Source of the DNA: Erinaceus europaeus
Taxonomy: Eukaryota > Chordata > Mammalia > Eulipotyphla > Erinaceidae
Assembly (NCBI RefSeq): GCF_950295315.1
Contig: NW_026647687.1
Coordinates: 1-64,000 of the forward strand
Length of the DNA stretch: 64,000 nt
Reading direction: 5' to 3'
In this document: in pieces, positions 55,431-64,000 of the stretch
How positions within the stretch are numbered: position 1 is the first letter of the stretch
Layout: each line of letters starts with the position of its first letter
Made by a program: the position numbers and the translations under genes
The notes under the pieces: generated by a model
What the model was told of the DNA's origin: nothing
The model's input: the letters and a program-made list of their open reading frames with translations, nothing else
Databases searched by the model: none

Positions 55431-56104
55431 TTGCTCTGTTGCTCAATCCAGGAAATCTGTCTCCACTGGCAATATCTATTGCCTGAGAACTGAATTCTTT
55501 AAATAGTTTAAGACTTAGAAAAGTTGCAAACTTGGTGCAGAGTTCCCAGGGGTGCCCTGCCCCTCCAGTGATTATACTGCATACAAGTCAAGTTCTCAAT
55601 CTGGGGAGGCCACACTGCATTGTTTCCTCAAACTCAGGTCCTAGATGTTACCTGTTCCCACACCTTCTGTGCTAAATGGAAAAATCTAATTGATACTTTT
55701 CTGCACATTTTCTTCCAGCAGGGAAGCAGTCCCAGAGGAAGTATGACTTGTTCTTAATATTCTCCCATAGCATATACAGAAGGAAGCACAGCTGACTATA
55801 ATAGTCATTACATGTGTTAATTTTTCTTCAACTTTAATAAATGGCACTACTAAGAACAGAGAGGTAGATGTTTAAATAGAGGGTGAAAAGCTGTTTTTGC
55901 ACACTGGGGAAACCCCAGGGTTCAGCCCAGGGGAGAACGCCACGTAATCCCCTGCTCTGCCAGCCAGGGGAGCAGCATAGTCTGGGTGAGCCCCACAATG
56001 CATAGGACCATGCAGACCTCTCTGCTAGTCACTGTCTGCTTCTCCCACAGCAGGGCCCTGAGGACATTGGGCCCTGGAGGAAGGACATGAGCAGCACCTT
56101 CTTT
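55431..56104. other. Low-copy sequence, no gene seen
   Basis: Nothing recognised. Confidence 0.45.
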
Positions 56105-56345
56105 AAAAAAATCTTATTAGTAATTTAATAATGATTAACAAGATTTTAGCTAAGAGTGGTACAATTCTACACAATTCCTATCACCAGAGTTCTATGTCCC
56201 GTCCCCTCCATTGGAAGTTTCCTTATTCTTTACCATTCTGGGAGTTTGGATCAATATTCTTTATGGGGTGCAGAATGTGGGAATTCTGGCTTCTGTAATT
56301 GCTTCTGGACATGGGTGTTGGCAGGTGAATCCATACCCCCAGCCT
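56105..56345 (-). mobile_element. AATAAA-tailed retroposon, antisense, first of an adjacent pair
   Basis: Runs from TTATTAGTAATTTAATAATG to CCATACCCCCAGCCTGTTTC and has an internal deletion compared with the next copy. Confidence 0.65.
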
Positions 56346-56374
56346 GTTTCTTGCTTTAAAAAATTATTTTATTG

Positions 56375-56672
56375 ATTTAATTATGAATGAGATTCCTTTG
56401 GATAAGAGGGGTACAATTCTATACAACTCCCACCACCAGAGTTCTGCATCCCATCCCCTCCATTGGAAGCTTTCCTATTCTTGATCTCTCTGGGAGTAAG
56501 GACCAAAATTCTTTTTGGGGTGCAGAAGGTGGAAGGTCTGGCTTCTGTTATTGCTTTGCTGCTGGACCTGGGCATTGGCAGATCAATCCATACACCCAGT
56601 CTGTTTCTGTCTTTCCCTACTGGGGCAGGGCTCTGGAGAGGTGGGGTTCCAGGATATATTGGTGAGGTCATC
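56375..56672 (-). mobile_element. AATAAA-tailed retroposon, antisense, second of an adjacent pair
   Basis: Begins about 30 bp after the previous copy and repeats the same sequence more completely (GTGCAGAAGGTGGAAGGTC to ATATTGGTGAGGTCATC). Confidence 0.65.
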
Positions 56673-58747
56673 AGGCAGTAACTTCCTTTGGGAATGGAGA
56701 ACTGCTATTATCCTCAGCCTTTTCTCCCACCCACTCTGTTTCAGCAAAAAGCTAACACCTACTAATGTGGACCTAGGAGGTCGAGTAGCCTCCTATGGAG
56801 GCCTTCCTGAGCACTCAGAGCAGTTGCCCCTCTCTGAGCTCCTCTGCCTATAGCCTCTGATGACTCATTGAGTGATATAAATCACAAAAGAGTGACTATG
56901 GAAAAGAACCTGTGTGTAGGTACTTGCATGTGTATATATATGTGCACGTGTGTGCGGCTGTCTTTAGCCTTTCCGCACCAGCACTGAGGAAACTCTTAGA
57001 TGACCTCCTTCATCATACAAATCACTCAGATGCAGACAGAATGGACAACAGCTTGAATTCTGCTGCCTGTATGCAACTTCTGTCTGCAGAATGGGAGGTA
57101 TGGAGTTTCCATCAGTGCACTTCTACCAGGCTCACTCTGCTCCTGGTGCACTGATCCCTGGCCACCACAGTGGAAGGAGGTGGGTCTCCTGCCCATGAAG
57201 GTTCAGATTCACCATGGGTGCCCTCTGGTCTCTCAGAAGCTATCTTATTTAGATGGTATAATTAAAATCTAGCACTTTTAGGAGAAGGTGAAATAGGTGC
57301 ACTGACAGGTCCAGCTGCCTCTCTGGGGCCCACTAGCATCTTCAGAAAAGGAGTAGAGGAGGCTGGAGAGTCTGAAGACACTCCTACAAGAAGAAACAAG
57401 AATTTCTCCATTGTTGTTCCTTCAGTATTCTAATATTCTTCCTCAGATGCTGTGAAGCTCTACAAAATTAAGATATACCAGACCTGGTGTATCCTCTTGA
57501 AGTTGGGAGCCAGGTTGGTTTCTTTCCCATGAAGACAGGTTATCACAGAGAGTTGATGTGACAATTCTGCTATCATCATCACTCTGATCCAGGCTGAATC
57601 TCTTTGGGCTGTGCTGACTGGGCTTCACCCCAGACCCAGCAGGAAGTAGGCTCAGGCCAGAAGCTTGGTGAACACATCCCAACTTGGGGCCTGCCCACTC
57701 CTACCCCAGCATCAGGTGATACCGTCAGGTGGCATCTATGGTTGTCATCTGGGCTGTGACTGGCAGGTAGGGGTGGAGGTCAGGGACAATGCTCAAAGCT
57801 TATTGTGCAAGAATCTCTACAACCAAGTGTTAGCCCAGATGTCACTTGGGCCTAACCTGGGACATGGTGTCAGGGAATCTTCTGCAAAGGTGTTCACCAT
57901 AGGGTCTTATCAAAACCTCCTGCTGTGAAACTTTTCCAGAATCATGGCACAGGAGGAAGAGAAGAAAAATGGAGAAAACAGTGAGCAAGTATCTAAAATA
58001 CTTCATAGTATTAAGTACAGACTCAATTTCTTTTTTTTTATTTATTTGATTGTTTGGAAATAGGGAGAATGTAGAGTTTACTTTTTAAAAAATGTTTTTA
58101 CTAGGTACCCACAAACTAACTGTAGCACAGCTGTGCTTGTCACCTCTCCTGCCCCCATGGAAGGATAGATTTAATTGATTTATCATTGTTTTCCTTTGTT
58201 CTGGTTCAAGTTCAATTACTTCAATTAAACTACATAATGGGTATGAGGAAGCTTTGAAAAAAGTGTAAAGCCCTGTACACATATAAAGTGTCATCATGGA
58301 AACCATGGAAAACAATTTGTCCCAATTATAATTATGTGATATTTGCATGGTAAGTAATAATAGACTTTGTATAATGCTGACTGTATTACTGCTTTACAGA
58401 AAGTGCATGACTGAGTGATATTCAGATGCTCAATCTGGAGAGACAGGCTGTCCCAAAATCAAGCCAAAGGGAGCTTCCTCTTTCTTTAATAGTGGATAGT
58501 GTTCTATCAGTTTTCTGCCTATATTTCAGAACATCCAAGCAAAGTGCTTGGCTTTGGTCCTGCAGCACAGCCCTCATTTGTTCTTAGTTAAAGTCATATG
58601 AATTTTTTTTTTCCTGCAACAGTAGACATTTTCCATTTTACTTTTATAGTGATGAAGGAAAGGACCCTGGTTCCAAGCAGGAAATAGGTCTGCATCATCA
58701 TCCCTTCTTCCTCCTTCCCCTCCTTCTCCTCCTCAATCTTCTTCTTT
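56673..58747. other. Low-copy sequence with one dispersed repeat
   Basis: Only the 95-bp dispersed repeat at 57.8 kb was recognised. Confidence 0.45.
57755..57851 (+). repeat. Dispersed ~95-bp direct repeat, copy 1
   Basis: GGGACAATGCTCAAAGCTTA...AGCCCAGATGTCACTTGGG. A close copy is at 59187-59280. The family is not recognised. Confidence 0.85.
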
Positions 58748-59012
58748 TTTTCATCTAGGGCTATCACTGGGGCTTGGTGCCTGTACTATGAATCTATTGC
58801 TCCTGGTGGACATTTTTTCCATTTTATTGGACAGGACAGAGAGAAATTGAGAGTGGGGAGCAAAATAGGGAGATAGGAAGATAGACACCTGCAGACCTGC
58901 TTTAACACTCCTGAAGCTATGCCCTTGCAGGTGGGGAGTGGGGGCTCAAACCTGGATCTCTGTGCTTCATACTATGTGTGCTTAACTGGGTGTACCACTG
59001 ACCGGTCCCAAC
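58748..59012 (-). mobile_element. tRNA-derived SINE, antisense
   Basis: GGGCTTGGTGCCTGTACTATGAATC and CTCCTGGTGGACATTT (reversed 3' block), GACACCTGCAGACCTGC, TGCAGGTGGGGAGTGGGGG and a head ending GACCGGTCCC. Confidence 0.85.
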
Positions 59013-59186
59013 ATATTCTTAATAAAGAAATACCTTGCACATCCTAGGAGAGGACAGCAAGCCTTTCCCCAGTGATCATACTGAGGTGAGTGGACAGCAG
59101 AAACTGGATGTCCACTGTAGCCCCAACCGTTTCTCCCAAGGTGATTTTGAATGAACCACTATTCATTCAATGAATGAATGCCAGGT

Positions 59187-59280
59187 GAGTGGCAGGTGGG
59201 GATTGAGGCTAGGGACAATGCTCAAAGCTTATTGTGCAGGACTCTCTACAACCGAGTGTTAGCCCAGATGTCACTTGGGA
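59187..59280 (+). repeat. Dispersed ~95-bp direct repeat, copy 2
   Basis: Matches the 57.8-kb copy with a handful of substitutions, and lies about 120 bp from the antisense solo LTR. Confidence 0.85.
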
Positions 59281-59396
59281 ACCTACTTTCTGTTTTGTGT
59301 CTTTGCCTTGCTATGGCTCCAGCAATGTCTCAAAGGACAGTTTAAATAGAATGAACTCAGTGAAATGATGACCTGACCCAGAGACTGGTGGAGGGA

Positions 59397-59870
59397 TGTC
59401 AGGCTAGCTTCGCCAGAGAGAGAGACTGAGGAACTCATGATGGTGTGGTAATACAATTCTTTATTGATGTGAACACTCCAGAGTCAGATGTGAGCACAGC
59501 GGGTTTAGGCCACATGGAGCTAGCAAAATGGCTACCTCCCCTATGCATTCCAGCCCTTCTCCAGGTCTTCTCCAGGTTGGGATGTGGAAGAGAAAAGAGA
59601 GAGCAAAACCAGGAACAGCAGGGGGATAAAAACTGGAAGTGGCAAGTCGGGAATGGGATTGGCTAGGAAAGGGGGTGGAGAAAACAAGGCATGCTGGGAA
59701 GGTGGAAGCATCCTTAGCAACTGTTGCGATAGTTTTAACTGAATTAGCAGTACCCTGAGGGGATAACATGGTGGGGATCTTTCAGGCAAAACAATGATTA
59801 TGTAAATAGACCACAGTGTCAGCAATGGAGCATGGAACACTGCGGGGGGGGCTGGATTTAAGGCCCGACA
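59397..59870 (-). mobile_element. Solo LTR, antisense (474 bp)
   Basis: On the minus strand it begins TGTCGGGCC at 59870 and ends GCCTGACA at 59397. The flanks are GAGGGA (59391-59396) and GAGGGG (59871-59876), a 6-bp duplication with one mismatch. AATAAA lies near 59465. It shares the TCTATTTACATAA U3 motif (59798-59810 reversed) and the GCGAAGCTAGCC U5 end with the other LTRs here. Confidence 0.78.
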
Positions 59871-62800
59871 GAGGGGGAAATAATCCCCAAAGGTGTGCTC
59901 TGTACAAGACTGAAAGAGTAAGCCATTGGAAGGAATGGACAGCATGGGCTCTGCTCCCAGGATCTGAAGCCTGCTAGGGATTCACCAACTCTCCCACCAA
60001 AGCCATACAAGCAGTCATGATTTTGGACAGAAACCCTACATGGAAACTGAAGTTTCACCATGAATGAGGACGCCAGACTCAGAGTCAACCCACAGCTTGC
60101 TGTGGTCAGAGCAAGACTACTAGTAGATAGGAGACTACACAATGTTGATGACCTGGATTCACTTACCTGCCATTCAGGAAGCCAAGCAGACAGGAGAGAA
60201 AGTCAAATGGAAGCCAAACTAGACCATTTGTTGCTGGTGTCTCCTTCAGGCCCCAGAGACTGCCTTTGTCCTCCCAGCTAAAGAGAGGTCACCACCTGAG
60301 CAGGTGTGGGCTGCCGATGTCCCTGAGCCAATGGTCTCTGTGCTACTTCTCCCTTGAGTTAAAGCTGTATCTGAATTAGACCCCTGTGTCAGCAGTATCT
60401 GGACTATCAACTGGCCAAAATAACTTATAATAAAAAGAGGAGATCGAGGCACAGGCCTCGGTGTGTGAGCCCACACTAGCACCTGGCCACGGTCAGCTCC
60501 CACTGTACTACATGCAGGTGAAGGAAGGGGCAGTGTGGCCAGAATCTATGCTGCTCACCAGGAAGCCTGCATGCACCCCTGCAGCTCGCCTGACTGAAGG
60601 GGAGGAAATGAATCAGTTAATAAAAACAAATTACCTTTTACAAAGTTAAATAAAACCTAATATAAATGAAGTTGCTGTGTGTATGGCAGATTTACACTGG
60701 CTATAACCATTTCATTCCAAGATGGAAACGTTTTAATGTGATATTAAAAACGATCAAATTAAACTTTAATGAATGCGCCATTTGGTGTCAGAAACGGCGC
60801 AGCACCTCCACACCTCAGAGTCATGGAGTGTGACTAGGCCTGCCTCAGCTTTCTCTCTCAGGTGGATGTGCAGGTTGTGTGTATGTGTGTGGGGGGGGTC
60901 TGACTGTGCTTCCTGCGGGGCAGGGGGACTAGCAGAACAGATGTGGAACCCCTCAGTCTTTCCTACACCAGCCATGTGGATCCAATTCCAACAAGGTCTG
61001 AGGCAACCTAAGGTTCATACTTATGAATTAGGAGATACGTTAGTGAATTACCTGTAATCCATTTGCACCAACATCTGTGCCTGTCTACAGGAATATAAAT
61101 TCTGGGTGGACCCCCAGGCCTAGAACTGGCAGCATTCTAGTTGGAGATGCACCTAAAAGGGCTCATCTGTAAACAGCCTGCTGTTCCCAGGTGCTTATTT
61201 AGGACTGCACAGAGCCAGATCTAGACAGTTCTGGGTTCAAAACAGAGGTGACAACTCCACAATCCTGTCTTTTAGATTCATTCTCCTTTTTCTAGAATAT
61301 TTTATTTTTCTAAGAGATGCATTCAATCTGGTTATAGAAAAATAATATGTCATTGTGATGTAGTTTTATCTCCTAATTTCAGAGGCCATTCCATATGACT
61401 CTATGGGAGAGACCTTGAGACACAGGGGTGCTCAGTGTCCTTGTCCTGTGGGGACTCAAGAGCTCAGCAGGATGGCAGAGTTTTCTGCTGCCTGAGAACT
61501 AGGATGGGGGGAGACCTAGAGACTGGAGCTACTTTTCTGAGGGGAAAATACCAGGAAACTCTTCTGTTATTCAAGGCAAAGCAGACCCCAGGGCTGGGAT
61601 TCACATTAATTCCTAATATGTGGGGCAGGTCCTTCTCTGGCTTCAAAGACCATCTTGTGTGCCCTTCACAATTCGAATTCTGCCCTCATAGTGCCCTGCT
61701 AACCTCCCACACAGGTGAGTATCCGTTATCTATTTGAGCACTTAATTTCCCCCTTCATTTTCTTGCCCAAGGTTTGATGATTATAATCCTATTTTCCCAG
61801 CAAGGCTGAAATGAAAGCTCCTTTAGGTTAATGACTTCTAATAAGCAGTACGTACGGGTGGTTAATCCTTCAGGATGGGGGTGAGGGTTTGGGTGCACAT
61901 TCAGTTCATGAACTTGGAGTGAGGGCACAGGCCAGGCTCTCCTGTTCAAGCAGCTTGAGGATTAAAGGAGAAGTCACAGGCTGAACACTGAGTGTAGTGT
62001 TTTGTCCACACAGAGGGACTGGTCAATGGGTCAACTTCAGAAGGAATAGGATGCACGGGGATGGGTCCATTCTGGGCCATGAGCTCTTCTGAGCACTTCT
62101 TGGAGATTATCATCCAAGAAGGCTCTACTCATCCATCTACCTGACTGCTAAGTACACTGAGACTCAGAGAGGAGAAATAATTTTCTAAGCCCACAGCTGC
62201 CAGCAGGGAATGCACCTTAAGGGGTAGCCAGTTCTTAACCTCCATGCAGTTGATTTCTTCCACTGTTCTGGGGGGTGGGGATTGTGTGCTACATTTGCCC
62301 CAGGTTACAGACTAGAGGAGTACAAGCCTACCCATCTTGTTGTGACTCCATGGAATGGGCATTTCTGACTGAGATGCCCACTGACAGCACATAGAAGAAT
62401 AGCAGCTAAAGAAGATACTTGGTAGGAACGTTAGGGTATATCTGTGAATACTTAGGTGCTGTTCTCAACAATAATTGAGACAGAAACTTCTGCTTGGGTT
62501 TCTGTCTCATCAGGGGCTTGAGAAATCTTATGAATTGGATCTAGGCTATCTAGGTGAGAAGGGGCTTGCCTAGTAAGAGGGAGGGCAGTGCTGTCCATTT
62601 CTTCTGGATGGGAATGGGACCCTTTCGAGACACTGCCATGTGGCCTAGATGGAGAACACAGCTCCTCAGGGATCATGAGAATAGCTATGACCTATTGTAT
62701 CATGACAGCTTTGTGGAGATGGTACAGTGAGGTTCACAGAGGCAAGAATAGGGACAAGAAATGAAGCTCCTTGGGCAAAAAAGGCAACCAACAGCACTCT

Positions 62801-63214
62801 CTGCCATCAGCCATACATCATGAAGCTCCAGCAGCTGAATGTTATCCAGGGGCTTGAACTAATGCTCCCAGGCTAGAGGTTAGAGGTTAGAGGTGGTGGT
62901 GAGTACTAAGGACCCTGTAGCTTCATTTACAAAATGGAGAAATTGAATTTTCTAAAAAGTCATCAAGTGTTACTAAGAGTTTGTTGAATTGACTTTCAGA
63001 GACAAAGACATGAACCATCCTACCTATAAAAGAGTTGAGTTTTACTAAGCTTTAAAGCCCTTTCCATTGTGGAAAGTCAAAGAGAGTGCTAGAGCCCCCA
63101 GGTATTTGCTGTTTACCCTTTAGTGTCATTTCCATGAGTTTGGTCAAGCAGGGGATGAGGTCCACAGTCACAACCAGTCTAGCAGGTAACAACATGATAG
63201 GGCTTCATGAGCAT
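59871..63214. other. Low-copy sequence, possible conserved element
   Basis: The block at about 60590-60800 is AT-rich and looks constrained. No coding frame is convincing in the remainder. Confidence 0.4.
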
Positions 63215-63350
63215 GAGGGCCATGGGTAGATGAATGAATGGATGGAGAGTGAGGTAGATGGATGGGTAGATAGGTGGATGGATGGGTAGGCAAGTGCGTG
63301 ATGGATTGGTGGATGAATAGATGGATGGGTGATAGATGAGTGATAATAGA
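63215..63350 (+). repeat. (GATG)n-type degenerate microsatellite
   Basis: GATG/GGAT/GTGG tetramers, imperfect, over about 130 bp. Confidence 0.88.
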
Positions 63351-63427
63351 GGATCTGGTTTGGTACAAACTTTAGTCTGTCCAGTACATCTATTTTTTTC
63401 TACTGTAGAATAGAAAATTGATTTAGT

Positions 63428-63715
63428 GGGAGTTGGGCGGTAGCAAAGCTGGCTAAGCACAGGTGGCACAAAGCACAAGGACCAGTGTAAGGAAACCAGT
63501 TCCAGTCTCCGGCTCCCCACCTTCCAGGGAATTGCTTCACAAGCAGTGAAGCAGGTCTGCAGGTGTCTATCTTTCTCTCCTCCTCTCTGTCTTCCCCTTC
63601 TCCCTCTATTTCTCTCTGTCCTATCCAACAACAATGATATCAATAACAGCAACAATAATAACTACAACAATAACAAGGGCAACAAAAGGTTATAAATAAA
63701 TATATATAAAAAAGA
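63428..63715 (+). mobile_element. tRNA-derived SINE, full length
   Basis: Head GGGAGTTGGGCGGTAGCAAAG, core CCCCACCTTCCAGGG, GCAGGTCTGCAGGTGTCTATC, (AAC/AAT)n and GGCAACAAAAGG. Confidence 0.9.
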
Positions 63716-64000
63716 AAATTTATAAAAAAAGAAAATGGATTTAGTATGTGAAGAGATAAAGAGGCCTACTTTGAAGTGGATATGGTAAACAACAATGCAG
63801 AGGAGAGGCACGTGGGGAGTAGATATAGGAATACTGCTAATAATGGACCAGGTTCCCATGCTCCTGTCCTTAGCTCTTGAAATTCATTATCTTCACAAAG
63901 ACCCCCCAATTTCATCTCCCCAACATTTTGGTTCCTATTTATTAAACAAATTGTCCTGCTTTACATTTTGCCTTTAATACACTCAGCTGCAGATGCTGTC

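Overview
This window is vertebrate, almost certainly mammalian, nuclear DNA. It carries abundant tRNA-derived SINEs with a two-part body (a tRNA-like head with 'GGTTCGAGCCC', then 'GCAGGTCTGCAGGTGTCTATC', pyrimidine-rich text and an A-rich tail), LINE-1 3' ends, LTR elements and many microsatellites. I recognise this SINE set as the one found in hedgehogs (Erinaceus); that species call rests on memory of the repeat family, not on a search. I see no convincing host protein-coding gene, so the window looks intergenic or intronic.

The dominant feature is a nearly complete, env-less class II (betaretrovirus/IAP-like) endogenous retrovirus on the + strand at 17510-26886. It has two 464-bp LTRs differing at 5 positions, 6-bp target-site duplications (one mismatch), a Lys-type primer binding site, gag, pro, pol, a polypurine tract and about 1.9 kb of non-coding sequence where env would be. 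It landed beside or inside an older antisense LINE-1 (pieces at 15.6-16.85 kb and 26.93-27.35 kb). Four things stand out. (1) The U3 of both LTRs contains a sense copy of the 5' half of tRNA-Gly (32 of 34 bases by my recollection of that tRNA). (2) A 1.61-kb stretch running from just after the TATA box through U5, the primer site and most of gag is tandemly duplicated. (3) Gag begins with a membrane-anchor-like segment and a coiled coil rather than a myristoylated matrix. (4) A UUUAAAC frameshift heptamer abuts the gag stop codon. Both gag copies and pol are broken, so the provirus is not coding-competent as it stands.

Other LTRs lie at 31446-31868 (+, 6-bp TSD, unusual three-armed palindrome), 32194-33031 (-, composite of at least two LTRs), 34310-34650 (+, followed by a different Lys-type primer site) and 59397-59870 (-, near-perfect 6-bp TSD). 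Four of these otherwise different LTR types share the U3 motif TCTATTTACATAA.

The remainder is SINEs of at least three families, L1 3' ends, a second poly(A)-tailed retroposon family, simple repeats (including a ~290-bp purine-only tract at 47.76-48.05 kb) and low-copy sequence. Several low-copy AT-rich blocks (about 12.0, 14.1, 30.5, 44.8, 51.3 and 60.7 kb) have the look of conserved non-coding elements, but conservation cannot be tested here.
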